A stretch of DNA of 64,000 nucleotides from Patulibacter minatonensis DSM 18081 (GTDB taxonomy: Bacteria; Actinomycetota; Thermoleophilia; Solirubrobacterales; Solirubrobacteraceae): positions 2,905,432 through 2,969,431 of the forward strand of contig NZ_KI912613.1 of assembly GCF_000519325.1 (NCBI RefSeq), written 5' to 3'. Position 1 is the stretch's first letter. Each line of letters starts with the position of its first letter. Position numbers and translations under genes: made by a program. A model generated the notes under the pieces. It was not told the DNA's origin. It made no database searches and was given only the letters and a program-made list of their open reading frames with translations. This document shows, piece by piece, positions 56,140 to 64,000 of the stretch.

Positions 56140-56586
56140 TCAGTCCCCGGCCAGGAGCGCACGCAGGCGCTCGAGCGACGCGCCCGCCTCGCGATCCGGC
56201 ACGCCACCCATCAGGGCCCGCGACGCCACACGCCCCAGCAGTCCCATGGGCGGGGTGAAGGAGTTGGTGTAGTGGAACCGGGTGCCTTTCGGGATCTCCT
56301 CGAGCACGTACTCGATGAAGGCGGACGCGCGGGCGGGTCCCCTGCCCTGCCAGGTGGCCCGGTGCGGTGGGGAGAACTCGTCGAGCTCCCAGGTGACGGT
56401 GACCGGTGCCCCACGGATGGACATCTTCTGTTCCATGTGGAACCCCGGACGGGGTGCACCGTCGTCCGCGGCGAGGAGGTCGCGGTGGATCGTCACCCAC
56501 CGCTCCAGCTGGTGGGGATCCATGATCAGGTCCCACACCCGCTGTGGGGGCGCGGGGAGATCGATCTGTGCCTCGACGGCGCTCAT
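56140..56586 (-). CDS. SRPBCC family protein (polyketide cyclase/START-like)
   Basis: 148 residues with the SRPBCC pattern: AQIDLPAPPQRVWDLIMDPHQLERW at the N-terminus, EFSPPHRATWQGRG..., and the C-terminal helix with GASLERLRALLAG. Such proteins form a helix-grip pocket for hydrophobic ligands. The start is supported by TAGGGT six bases upstream. Ligand unknown. Confidence 0.87.
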   Translation of the reverse strand: MSAVEAQIDLPAPPQRVWDLIMDPHQLERWVTIHRDLLAADDGAPRPGFHMEQKMSIRGAPVTVTWELDEFSPPHRATWQGRGPARASAFIEYVLEEIPKGTRFHYTNSFTPPMGLLGRVASRALMGGVPDREAGASLERLRALLAGD

Positions 56587-56592
56587 GGGTCC

Positions 56593-56598
56593 ACCCTA
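56593..56598 (-). promoter_or_regulatory. Leaderless-type -10 box (TAGGGT, minus strand) for the SRPBCC gene
   Basis: TAGGGT on the minus strand ends six bases before ATG 56586. Confidence 0.6.
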
Positions 56599-56684
56599 GT
56601 GCCCGGCCCCCGATCGCCCGGGTGCCGGTCCGCCGCCGCCCGCGGGGTCGCGCCCGGCCGCGTCCCCGCGCAGGTGCCCGTGGC

Positions 56685-57605
56685 TCAGCGGGCGCGGAGC
56701 GGTTCCTCGCGCTCCCATTGCAGGAGCGCGTGGTTGACCGCCCGGTCGAACCCGTGCGGCCGGACGCCGAGGGTCCGCGCCCACGAGTCGTCGCGGACGA
56801 GGAGGTCGCCGGAGAGCCCGCCCATCAGCGGCAGGATCAGCTCGGGGGACTCCCCGGCGAGCACCGACGCGACGCGACCGAAGATCGGCGTGGAGCTGAA
56901 CGGGATCCCGATGCTCGGGCGGCGCAGCATCATCAGGTCACGGATCCGCTCGAGGATCTCGCCGTAGCTGAGGACGTCCGGTCCGGCGATGTCCAGGGAC
57001 AGGCGCGCCCCGTCGGCGGCATCCGTGGTCGCGGCCGAGACCAGGGCGGCGGTGACGTCCCGCTCGTCGATCGGTTGCGTCCGGTGGGTCCGCCAAGGCG
57101 GCAGCGGGAGCACCGGCACCCGCTCGACGAGCCGGACGAGGAAGCGGAACGAGCGGGACCCCGGCCCGATCGCGATCGACGCCCGCAGGGCGACGGCCTC
57201 CGGGGTCGCGGCGACGACCGACCGCTCCACCGCGAGCCGGCTGCGGAGGTGCGACGAGAGCGGCCGGGTCTCGTCGACCATCACGCCGAGATAGACCGTC
57301 CGCCGGACGTCGGCCGCCCGCGCGGCCTCCGCGAAGTGCTCCGCGGAGCGCCGCTCGCGCTCCTCGAACGGCAGGCCGTCGGTGGACGCCTCCATCGAGT
57401 GGACGAGGTAGTAGGCCACGTCGACGCCGTCGAGCGCCGCATCCAGGCCCTCCCCGGTCAGGACGTCCCCACGGAAGGCGGGGACGTCGTGCGCGACCCG
57501 GGAGGGGTCGCGGGCGAACGCGCGCACGTCGTGGCCGGCGGCGACCAGTGGGGGGACGAGCGCCGACCCCGCGAACCCGGTGGCGCCGGTGACGAGGGTG
57601 CGCAT
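56685..57605 (-). CDS. NAD(P)-binding protein, NmrA/SDR-extended family
   Basis: 306 residues: TLVTGATGFAGSALVPPLVAAGHDVRAFARDP is an atypical-SDR nucleotide-binding start; VDVAYYLVHSMEAS and RRTVYLGVMVDE resemble NmrA-like/ycf39-type proteins related to complex I 39-kDa subunit. The classical Y-x-x-x-K is missing. GTG 57608 is an alternative start one codon upstream. Function unknown. Confidence 0.85.
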   Translation of the reverse strand: MRTLVTGATGFAGSALVPPLVAAGHDVRAFARDPSRVAHDVPAFRGDVLTGEGLDAALDGVDVAYYLVHSMEASTDGLPFEERERRSAEHFAEAARAADVRRTVYLGVMVDETRPLSSHLRSRLAVERSVVAATPEAVALRASIAIGPGSRSFRFLVRLVERVPVLPLPPWRTHRTQPIDERDVTAALVSAATTDAADGARLSLDIAGPDVLSYGEILERIRDLMMLRRPSIGIPFSSTPIFGRVASVLAGESPELILPLMGGLSGDLLVRDDSWARTLGVRPHGFDRAVNHALLQWEREEPLRAR

Positions 57606-58018
57606 CACGGCCCATCATGGCGGACCGGTCCCGGTGGGGCGGCCCACCGGCGCCGGACCCGATCCGCCGGGCGGACCGCGCAGCACGACGCGGGGTCCGC
57701 GTCAACCGGGACGGACGGACGTTCGTGCGCGACCGGGGCCGACCCTGCACGTTCGCCGCCCCCCGTGCCGGTCCTGCAACGGGCTGTGAACGAAAAGTGA
57801 CCAACTAGCGGGAACAAGGGTCGCGCTGGGGTGGCGGGTGTGGTTCTATGGCCCTCGTGCCGCAGGACGCGTGTCCTGCAGCACGGAGCAGTACCCACCT
57901 CGGCGTCCGTCGAAACCGCGATGCGGTTCGGCAACGCCTCATGCACCCCGACGTCCGGACCCGCAAGGGGACCGTGCGCGGCCCTGCCCGTACCCGACCC
58001 AGCACTCGGACCCATTAC
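57606..58018. other. Intergenic region, 413 bp
   Basis: Lower-GC stretch around 57785-57815 (TGAACGAAAAGTGACCAACTAG), and an 18-nt hairpin GCAGGAC-GCGT-GTCCTGC at 57862-57879. Open frames run through but have no support before about 57941. Confidence 0.5.
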
Positions 58019-58273
58019 GTGACCCCTCGTCCAGACGCCCGCACCCGCTCGCGCAGCACCGCCGCAGCCCCCAGCTGCGACGACTGCTTCTTCCGTCGCC
58101 ACATGCTGTGCGCGCTGGATCGCTCCGAGCCGTGTGCGACGTACCGTCCGGACCGGGACCAGGGGCTGCACCCGCCGCGGCAGATGACGTTCGCGTTCCG
58201 TCCCGAGCGCATCACGGGAACGCCCTTCGCGTTCCCGACGGCCGCCGAGCAGGCGCGCCGGTACGCCGCCTGA
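58019..58273 (+). CDS. Small Cys-rich protein (CxxC...C...C), actinobacterial type
   Basis: 84 residues from GTG 58019. The core [25 protein letters not shown] has four Cys in a C-x2-C-x7-C-x7-C pattern suggesting a metal site, followed by [14 protein letters not shown] and [12 protein letters not shown] recall similar small proteins in high-GC actinobacteria but cannot name a function. In-frame starts at 57941 (ATG) and 57848 (ATG) would lengthen the N-terminus with low-complexity sequence; the start is uncertain. A hairpin follows. Confidence 0.6.
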   Translation: MTPRPDARTRSRSTAAAPSCDDCFFRRHMLCALDRSEPCATYRPDRDQGLHPPRQMTFAFRPERITGTPFAFPTAAEQARRYAA

Positions 58274-58324
58274 CCCCGCTCGTCGGGCCGCCCCGCGCGG
58301 CCTCGCGTGTGTGAAAGCCTGGGC

Positions 58325-58347
58325 TCGCCGTCCGACCCGGACGGCGA
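58325..58347 (+). terminator. Terminator hairpin after the small Cys-rich protein
   Basis: TCGCCGTCCG (58325-58334) pairs perfectly with CGGACGGCGA (58338-58347) around a 3-nt loop. Confidence 0.65.
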
Positions 58348-58489
58348 ACCTGATGTCCCGATCGAGGGGGAGGCCGGCCGACGCCGCCGTGCCCCGGATG
58401 GGCGTACGCGCACCGGCCAGCATGGGCGTCCCGGGTACCGCCGTGGTCGGGCTCGCCCGCCCGGTCCGTGGGTTGGCCAGCCAGCCAGG

Positions 58490-58495
58490 TAGTAT
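58490..58495 (+). promoter_or_regulatory. -10 box (TAGTAT) for the thiolase/FadJ operon
   Basis: TAGTAT with an extended GG upstream; it predicts a leader of about 97 nt. The leader ends with AGGAG before the thiolase ATG. Confidence 0.5.
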
Positions 58496-58598
58496 CCGGT
58501 CCGCCACCGCCGGGACGCCCGGTGGCCGCATCGCGGACGACGGGGACCCGTACGGGGCCCGGGTGGCAGTCGAGCACAGGCGAGCACAGGAGTTCCAC

Positions 58599-59819
58599 AT
58601 GGGCAGCACCGAGGCGCTGGTCTTCGAGGCCATTCGCACCCCCCGCGGCAAGGGCAAGAGCAACGGGTCCCTGCACGGGACCAAGCCGGTCGACCTCGTC
58701 GTCGGGCTGATCCACGAGACGCTGGGCCGCAACGCGCAGCTCGACCCGACGCAGATCGACGACGTCGTCCTCGGCGTCGTCTCCCCGGTCGGCGACCAGG
58801 GCGCGGACATCGCCAAGACGGCGGCGCTGAAGGCCGGCCTGCCGAACACGGTCGCGGGCGTCCAGCTCAACCGCTTCTGCGCGTCCGGCCTCGAGGCCGT
58901 GAACACCGCGGCGCAGAAGGTCGCGTCCGGCATCGGCGACGATCTGATCCTGGCCGGCGGCGTCGAGTCGATGTCGCGCGTCCCGATGGGCTCCGACGGC
59001 GGCGCCTGGGCGATGGACCCGGAGACGAACTACGACACCCAGTTCGTCCCGCAGGGCATCGGCGCCGACCTCATCGCGACCGTCGAGGGCTGGACCCGCG
59101 AGGACGTCGACGCGTTCGCCGCCCGCTCGCAGGAGCGCGCCGCCGCGGCCGAGGACGCCGGGTACTTCAAGGACTCCGTCGTCGCGGTCAAGGACCTCAA
59201 CGATCAGGTCGTGCTCGACCACGACGAGTTCATCCGTCGTGGCACCACCGTCGACAGCCTGGGCAAGCTCAAGCCGTCGTTCCAGATGATGGGCGAGATG
59301 GGCGGCTTCGACGCCGTCGCGCTGCAGAAGTACCACTGGATCGAGGAGATCGACCACGTCCACCACGCCGGCAACAGCTCCGGCATCGTCGACGGCGCCT
59401 CGCTGCTGGCGATCGGCAACGCCGAGGTCGGCGAGCGCAACGGCCTGAAGCCGAAGGCGCGCATCCTCTCGACCGCCGTCTCCGGTGCGGACCCGACGAT
59501 CATGCTGACGGCCCCCGGCCCGGCGTCGAAGAAGGCGCTGGCGAAGGCCGGCCTCAAGGCGTCGGACATGGACCTGATCGAGATCAACGAGGCCTTCGCG
59601 GCCGTCGCCCTGCGCCTGATCAAGGACCTCGACATCGACCCCGAGATCACGAACGTCAACGGTGGCTCGATCGCCATGGGCCACCCGCTCGGCGCGACCG
59701 GCGGCATGATCCTCGGCACCCTGATCGACGAGCTGCACCGCCGCGGCAAGCGCTACGGCCTGGCGACGCTCTGCGTCGGCGGCGGCATGGGCATCGCGAC
59801 CGTGATCGAGGCGATCTGA
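58599..59819 (+). CDS. Acetyl-CoA C-acyltransferase (thiolase, FadA/FadI-like)
   Basis: 406 residues with the full thiolase catalytic set: acyl-accepting Cys94 in NRFCASG, His362 in [15 protein letters not shown], Cys392 in LCVGGGMG, plus [12 protein letters not shown] and INEAFAAVA. Cleaves 3-ketoacyl-CoA with CoA in beta-oxidation. AGGAG ribosome binding site 8 nt before ATG 58599. The FadJ-like gene follows 43 bp downstream and completes the trifunctional pathway. Confidence 0.95.
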   Translation: MGSTEALVFEAIRTPRGKGKSNGSLHGTKPVDLVVGLIHETLGRNAQLDPTQIDDVVLGVVSPVGDQGADIAKTAALKAGLPNTVAGVQLNRFCASGLEAVNTAAQKVASGIGDDLILAGGVESMSRVPMGSDGGAWAMDPETNYDTQFVPQGIGADLIATVEGWTREDVDAFAARSQERAAAAEDAGYFKDSVVAVKDLNDQVVLDHDEFIRRGTTVDSLGKLKPSFQMMGEMGGFDAVALQKYHWIEEIDHVHHAGNSSGIVDGASLLAIGNAEVGERNGLKPKARILSTAVSGADPTIMLTAPGPASKKALAKAGLKASDMDLIEINEAFAAVALRLIKDLDIDPEITNVNGGSIAMGHPLGATGGMILGTLIDELHRRGKRYGLATLCVGGGMGIATVIEAI

Positions 59820-59862
59820 GTCCCGGCTCGGATCCGACGAACCCCGTAGCGAGGAACACCGC

Positions 59863-62082
59863 ATGAGCTTCACGAACACGATCCGCTGGGAGGACGCCGG
59901 CGACGGCGTCGTCAACCTCGTCCTCGACGACCCGAACCAGTCCGCGAACACGATGAACGCGGACTACGTCCAGTCGATGATCGCGGCCGTCGACCGTCTC
60001 GAGTCCGAGAAGGAGCAGATCAAGGGCGTCGTCATCACGTCCGCGAAGAAGACCTTCTTCGCGGGTGGCGACCTCAACGACCTGCTGAAGGCGACGAAGG
60101 CCGACGCCCCCGCGATCGCCCAGAACCTGAAGGACGTCAAGGGCACGCTGCGCCGTCTGGAGCGGCTCGGCCGCCCGGTCGTCGCGGCGATCAACGGCGC
60201 CGCCCTCGGCGGCGGCCTCGAGATCGCGCTCGCCACGCATCACCGCGTCGTCGTCGACAGCCCGAAGATCCAGATCGGCCTGCCCGAGGTCTCCCTCGGT
60301 CTGCTGCCCGGCGGCGGCGGACTGACCCGCGTGATCCGCATGCTCGGCATCGCCAACGGCCTGATGCAGGTCCTGCTCCAGGGCCAGCGGATGAAGCCGG
60401 GCAAGGCGCTCGAGGTCGGCGTGATCTCCGAGCTGGTCGCCACGCCGGACGACCTCCTCCCTGCCGCGAAGAAGTTCATCTCCGAGAACCCCGAGGCCGT
60501 GCAGCCGTGGGACGTCAAGGGCTACAAGATCCCGGGCGGCACCCCGAGCAACCCGAAGCTCGCGGCCAACCTCCCGGCGTTCCCCTCGAACCTGCGCAAG
60601 CAGCTCAAGGGCGCGAACATGCCGGCGCCGAAGAACATCATGTCGGCGGCCGTCGAGGGCGCCCAGGTCGACTTCGACACCGCCATCGAGATCGAGGGCC
60701 GCTACTTCGTGGACCTCGTCACCGGCCAGGTGGCGAAGAACATGATCCAGGCGTTCTTCTTCGACCTCCAGGCCGTGAACGGCTCGCGCGGCCGGGCCAA
60801 GGACCGCGAGCACGCCTCCTTCTCCAAGGTCGTCGTCCTCGGCGCGGGCATGATGGGCGCCGGCATCGCGTACCAGTGCGCGAAGTCCGGCATCGAGGTC
60901 GTGCTGAAGGACGTCTCGCAGGAGGCCGCGGACCGCGGCAAGGGCTACTCCGAGAAGCTCGTCGCCAAGGGCATCGAGAAGGGCAAGGTCACGCAGGAGA
61001 AGGGCGACGCCCTTCTCGGTCGCATCACCGCGACGGACGATCCGGCCAAGGCGCAGGACGCGGACCTCGTCATCGAGGCCGTCTTCGAGGATCCGAAGGT
61101 CAAGGCGCAGGTCTTCGCCGAGATCGAGCCGTTCCTGAAGCCCGACGCCCTGTTGGGCTCGAACACGTCGACGCTGCCGATCACGGAGCTCGCCGAGGGC
61201 GTGTCCCGCCCGGAGGACTTCGTCGGCGTCCACTTCTTCTCGCCCGTCGACAAGATGCCGCTCGTCGAGCTCATCAAGGGCGAGAAGACGAGCGACGAGA
61301 CGACGTCGCGTGCGCTGGACCTCGTGAAGCAGATCGGCAAGACGCCGATCGTCGTCAACGACTCGCGCGGCTTCTTCACCTCGCGCGTCATCGGCACCTT
61401 CATCAACGAGGGCATCGCGCTGCTCAAGGAGGGCGTGCCCGCCCGCACCATCGAGCAGGCCAGCCTGCAGGCCGGCTACCCGGCCCCGGTGCTCCAGCTG
61501 TCGGACGAGCTGAACCTCAATCTGATGGCCAAGATCCGCAAGGCGTCGAAGGAGGCCGCCGGCGACGCCTGGGAGCACCACCCGGCGTTCGACGTGATCG
61601 ACGACATGATCGCCGCCGAGCGCTCGGGCCGGCTCGCGGGCGCCGGGTTCTACGACTACGAGGACGGCAAGCGCGTCGGTCTCTGGTCGGGCCTGAAGGA
61701 CAAGTACGGCGCGAAGGACATCGCCGGCGACACGGACCCGGCGACGCTGTCGCTCGTCGACTACGAGGAGCGCATGCTCTTCGCCGAGGCGCTCGAGACC
61801 GTCAAGTGCGTGGACGAGGGCGTCCTCGAGACGGTCTCCGACGCCAACATCGGCTCGATCTTCGGCATCGGGTTCCCGGCCTGGACCGGTGGCGTGCTGC
61901 AGTACATCAACGGCTACACGCCGGCCGGCGCGAAGGAGGCGACCGGCGTGGCCGGCTTCGTCGCCCGCGCGAACGAGCTCGCCGAGCAGTACGGCGAGCG
62001 CTTCACCCCGCCGGCGTCGCTGGTCGCGAAGGCCGAGGCCGGCGAGACGTACTCGGACGAGTCCGTCCTGGCGAAGGCGTAA
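59863..62082 (+). CDS. Multifunctional 3-hydroxyacyl-CoA dehydrogenase/enoyl-CoA hydratase (FadJ/FadB-like)
   Basis: 739 residues. Residues about 1-200 are a crotonase: FFAGGDLNDLLKA (oxyanion hole), GGGLEIALATHHR, IGLPEVSLGLLPGGGG. From about residue 322 (VVVLGAGMMGAGIAYQCAKSG) an NAD-binding 3-hydroxyacyl-CoA dehydrogenase with GVHFFSPVDKMPLVELI (catalytic His/Glu) and NDSRGFFTSRV, then the C-terminal dehydrogenase domain(s). Catalyses the hydration and oxidation steps of fatty acid beta-oxidation with the thiolase upstream. A strong terminator follows. Confidence 0.95.
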   Translation: MSFTNTIRWEDAGDGVVNLVLDDPNQSANTMNADYVQSMIAAVDRLESEKEQIKGVVITSAKKTFFAGGDLNDLLKATKADAPAIAQNLKDVKGTLRRLERLGRPVVAAINGAALGGGLEIALATHHRVVVDSPKIQIGLPEVSLGLLPGGGGLTRVIRMLGIANGLMQVLLQGQRMKPGKALEVGVISELVATPDDLLPAAKKFISENPEAVQPWDVKGYKIPGGTPSNPKLAANLPAFPSNLRKQLKGANMPAPKNIMSAAVEGAQVDFDTAIEIEGRYFVDLVTGQVAKNMIQAFFFDLQAVNGSRGRAKDREHASFSKVVVLGAGMMGAGIAYQCAKSGIEVVLKDVSQEAADRGKGYSEKLVAKGIEKGKVTQEKGDALLGRITATDDPAKAQDADLVIEAVFEDPKVKAQVFAEIEPFLKPDALLGSNTSTLPITELAEGVSRPEDFVGVHFFSPVDKMPLVELIKGEKTSDETTSRALDLVKQIGKTPIVVNDSRGFFTSRVIGTFINEGIALLKEGVPARTIEQASLQAGYPAPVLQLSDELNLNLMAKIRKASKEAAGDAWEHHPAFDVIDDMIAAERSGRLAGAGFYDYEDGKRVGLWSGLKDKYGAKDIAGDTDPATLSLVDYEERMLFAEALETVKCVDEGVLETVSDANIGSIFGIGFPAWTGGVLQYINGYTPAGAKEATGVAGFVARANELAEQYGERFTPPASLVAKAEAGETYSDESVLAKA

Positions 62083-62117
62083 CCCGCTCGGCGCTCGCGC
62101 GCCGGCCCGCAGGACCA

Positions 62118-62145
62118 CGACGGCCCGCCTCCCGGCGGGCCGTCG
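62118..62145 (+). terminator. Terminator hairpin after the beta-oxidation operon
   Basis: CGACGGCCCGCC (62118-62129) pairs perfectly with GGCGGGCCGTCG (62134-62145): 12-bp stem, 4-nt loop. Confidence 0.75.
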
Positions 62146-62222
62146 GCGTTCCGGGGCGCTCCCGTTCGACACCGCGTCAACGGTCGTTCCCTGCCGCAAC
62201 GCCTCGTGAACCGCGGCGTCCC

Positions 62223-62228
62223 TAGACT
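62223..62228 (+). promoter_or_regulatory. -10 box (TAGACT) for the metallo-hydrolase gene
   Basis: TAGACT predicts a start near 62235 and a leader of about 20 nt that includes GAAGG seven bases before GTG 62255. Confidence 0.45.
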
Positions 62229-62254
62229 GGACAGATCGTGGCGAAGGGTCTCAT

Positions 62255-63051
62255 GTGCGGGTGAGGATTCTCGGGAAGTCGCCCGCGTGGCAGGACGTCG
62301 ACGGCGCCTGCAGCGGCTACCTCGTCGAGGAGGACGGCTACACGCTGCTGCTCGACTGCGGCAACGGCGTGTTCGGGAAGCTCCGCGCCCACATGGACTA
62401 CGTCGACCTGGACGCGTGCGTGATCTCGCACTGCCACGCCGACCACACGCTCGACCTCGTCCCGTACAGCTACGCGCTGTCGTTCGCCCCACGCCAGCAG
62501 CCCGTCCCGGTGCCCCGTGGCCGGGCACCGACCACCCGGCGCGACCGCAGCTCCACCTCCCGCCCGGGGGCGAGAAGGTCATGCGCACGATCATGACCGC
62601 CTGGGGGATGCCGGCGCTCGTCGAGCAGGCCTTCGCGTCCAGCGAGTACGACCCCGAGGGCACGCTGCGGCTCGGGCCGCTGGAGGTCCGCTTCCGTGCG
62701 GTGCCGCACTTCGTCCCCGCCTACGCGGTCGAGATCCGCTCGACCGTCACGGGCGGCCGGTTCGTCTTCGGGTCCGACTGCGCGCCGAACGAGGACCTCG
62801 TCGAGTTCGCCACCGGTGCCGACCTCTTCTTCGTCGAGGCCACGCTCCCGCGTCCCGAGCGCGCCGGCCCCCGAGGGCATCTGACGGCCGCGGAGGCCGG
62901 GGACGCCGCGCGCCGCGCCGGCGTCGCGCACGCCGTGCTGACGCACATCTCCGACGAGGAGGACCCCGTCGTCGCGCTGGAGCGCGCCGTCGAGGCCGCA
63001 GGGGACGTCCCGGTCGAGATGGCGGTCCTCGGCGCCACCTACGACCTCTGA
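62255..63051 (+). pseudogene. Metallo-beta-lactamase-fold hydrolase, interrupted by a one-base frameshift
   Basis: The N-terminal part (GTG 62255) reads LLLDCGNGVFGKLR and ISHCHADHTLDL (the H-x-H-x-D-H zinc motif) and runs off frame after PVPV. The remainder continues in the next frame as PWPGTDHPARPQLHLPPGG, GSDCAPNEDLVEF, FFVEATL and AVLTHISDE to 63051. The two halves fit together if one C is added to CCCC at 62513-62516. So either the gene is broken or the base was lost in sequencing. The intact form would be about 265 residues, a cyclic nucleotide phosphodiesterase/RNase Z-like family member. Confidence 0.78.
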
Positions 63052-63059
63052 CGCAGGGG

Positions 63060-63065
63060 TAGATT
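63060..63065 (+). promoter_or_regulatory. Leaderless-type -10 box (TAGATT) for hsp20
   Basis: TAGATT ends six bases before ATG 63072. Confidence 0.55.
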
Positions 63066-63071
63066 CCTCGC

Positions 63072-63560
63072 ATGCGTTCTCGCGAGGGCGACCTGTTCGC
63101 CAACTTCGAGCGCGTGCGGCGCGAGATGGACGAGCTCTTCGGGGGCGTGCTCGACCGCGGGCTGCACGGGCGCAGCACCCGCTCGGGCTTCGAGCCGGCC
63201 GTCGACGTCTTCATCGAGACCCCCGACGACGGGGACCCACGGGTCGTCGTCCACGCCGAGCTCGCCGGGATCGACCCGGACCGCGTCGCGCTCGAGGTCC
63301 GTGGACGCGAGCTCGTCGTCGCGGGCTGCCGGGAGGCGGGGGAGGCCGAGGGCCGCGCCTACCAGCAGGTGGAGATCGGCACCGGCGTGTTCCGCCGGAC
63401 GGTGGCCCTCGGGGCGGAGGTCCACGCCGACCGCGCCCGCGCCACGTACCGCGACGGCATCCTGCGCGTCGAGCTGCCGCTCCGCGCCGACGACGACGCA
63501 GCCACCACCGGGGCCGCGACGGACGACGCCCCGGCACCGCGTGGCGAGGACGACGCGTGA
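63072..63560 (+). CDS. Small heat shock protein (Hsp20/alpha-crystallin)
   Basis: 162 residues: N-terminal amphipathic region (LFANFERVRREMDELFGG), an alpha-crystallin domain from about residue 38 (FEPAVDVFIETPDD) to the signature (YRDGILRVELPL), and a short acidic tail. Holds unfolding proteins until refolded. Its stop overlaps the GTG of lon, linking a chaperone to a protease in one heat-responsive unit. No HspR/CIRCE-type operator is seen. Confidence 0.92.
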   Translation: MRSREGDLFANFERVRREMDELFGGVLDRGLHGRSTRSGFEPAVDVFIETPDDGDPRVVVHAELAGIDPDRVALEVRGRELVVAGCREAGEAEGRAYQQVEIGTGVFRRTVALGAEVHADRARATYRDGILRVELPLRADDDAATTGAATDDAPAPRGEDDA

Positions 63561-64000
63561 TCGAGATCGTCGCCGACCCGACCGCGGCGCAGGAGGTCGT
63601 GATCCAGGGTGAGGGCGAGGCCGCCGTCGAGGGGCCGCTGCCCGTCCTGCCGCTCCGCGACGTCGTCGCGGTCCCCGACACGATGCTGCCGCTCGCAGTG
63701 GGGCAGGAGCGTTCGGTGAAGCTCGTCGACGACGTGCTCGCCGGCGACCGCCGTCTGGTGCTCGCGACGTCCCGGGACGCGGCCGTCGAGGCTCCGGGCC
63801 CGGAGGGCGTCCACGACGTCGGCGTGATCGGGCACATCGTCCGCATGCTCAAGGTCCCCGACGGCACGCTCCGGCTGCTCGTCCAGGGCACCCAGCGGGT
63901 CCGCCTGACGCGCTTCACCTCGACCGAGCCCTACCTCGTGGCCGAGGTCGAGGAGCTCCCCGACGTCCTCGGCGACGATCCGACCGCCGAGCCGACCGCC
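63557..64000 (+). CDS. lon: Lon protease, N-terminal substrate-binding domain (partial, runs off right edge)
   Basis: 148 codons visible from GTG 63557 (GTGA overlap with hsp20). PLPVLPLRDVVAVPDTMLPLAVGQERSVKLVDDVL and HDVGVIGHIVRMLKVPDGTLRLLVQGTQRVRL are the LON substrate-binding (PUA-like) fold. The AAA+ and Ser-Lys protease domains lie beyond the window, so a stand-alone LON-domain protein cannot be excluded. Confidence 0.85.
   Translation, partial: MIEIVADPTAAQEVVIQGEGEAAVEGPLPVLPLRDVVAVPDTMLPLAVGQERSVKLVDDVLAGDRRLVLATSRDAAVEAPGPEGVHDVGVIGHIVRMLKVPDGTLRLLVQGTQRVRLTRFTSTEPYLVAEVEELPDVLGDDPTAEPTA

Larger units (their letters stand above)
58274..58598. other. Intergenic region, 325 bp, with terminator and thiolase promoter
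   Basis: Contains the hairpin 58325-58347, the TAGTAT box 58490-58495, and a tandem CGAGCACAGG duplication (58571-58590). No further gene seen. Confidence 0.6.

Noticed and set aside
57831-58022. Extended N-terminus for the small Cys-rich protein (starts at 57848 or 57941)
   Set aside because: The added residues are low-complexity Arg/Pro/Thr. The hairpin at 57862-57879 would fall inside the coding part of the longest form. Not excluded, but less likely.
62238-62264. Short upstream frame (GTG ... TGA, 8 codons) ahead of the metallo-hydrolase
   Set aside because: A GAAGG sequence with suitable spacing serves the main GTG at 62255, and the small frame has no sign of its own start context.

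Overview
The window is one contiguous piece of a very GC-rich bacterial chromosome (third codon positions almost all G/C, many GTG starts, genes overlapping at ATGA/GTGA). The dnaX-ybaB-recR order, both quinone-linked succinate dehydrogenase types, secreted enzymes with Arg-rich C-terminal extensions, and the TAnnnT boxes ending 6-8 nt before start codons all fit an actinobacterium. Thermoleophilia/Solirubrobacterales (Patulibacter- or Conexibacter-like) is my best guess, from gene style and not from any database search. I see no rRNA, tRNA, IS element, prophage or CRISPR array.

Layout. 1-3279: end of dnaX, ybaB, recR, then a secreted GH5 (endoglycoceramidase-like) lipoprotein. 3392-6957: class-C-type serine hydrolase and a secreted Kelch protein. 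7265-8593: lysC with an internal beta-subunit start. 8590-11099: MFS exporter and LysR regulator (minus strand). 11267-14970: SUKH protein and two tandem paralogous membrane-anchored proteins. 15331-17560: asd, def and a small secreted protein. 17576-23781: a four-gene overlapping minus-strand operon (SGNH lipoprotein, processive GT2, BcsB-like protein, acyltransferase fused to a degenerate peroxiredoxin domain) that looks like an acylated exopolysaccharide synthesis and export system. 23947-27672: membrane protein, second SGNH hydrolase, LysR, divergent SDR. 27842-32624: PhoD, secreted protein and PhoX-like protein in one overlapping operon (organic phosphate scavenging). 32708-36524: quinone oxidoreductase, class-A-like serine hydrolase, PQQ-type sugar dehydrogenase. 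36720-43067: drug-type ABC exporter and two DesKR-like two-component systems. 43118-44074: PhnD-like binding protein. 44143-52158: two different succinate:quinone oxidoreductases transcribed divergently. 52186-57605: CBS-M50 protease, HhH membrane protein, malate dehydrogenase, small HTH protein, SRPBCC protein, NAD(P)-binding protein. 58019-62082: Cys-rich small protein, thiolase and FadJ-like beta-oxidation operon. 62255-64000: frameshifted metallo-beta-lactamase-fold gene, Hsp20 and the start of Lon.

How the parts fit. Central carbon and electron flow dominate: beta-oxidation (thiolase plus multifunctional hydratase/dehydrogenase), malate dehydrogenase and two SQR complexes feed the quinone pool. 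lysC and asd are the first two steps of the aspartate family pathway. They are 8 kb apart, yet each is preceded by the same unusual 55-bp-period palindromic repeat array.

Most notable non-gene signals: (i) the two 55-bp-period arrays at 7066-7210 and 15061-15157; (ii) a recurrent TAnnnT box 6-8 nt upstream of start codons, pointing to widespread leaderless mRNAs; (iii) two nearly identical 20-bp-stem terminators at 44078 and 55268; (iv) a 61-bp-period pair of nested palindromes at 24907-25006; (v) a 16-bp perfect palindrome over the promoter of the quinone oxidoreductase gene. All functions are inferred by reading motifs; no search was run.
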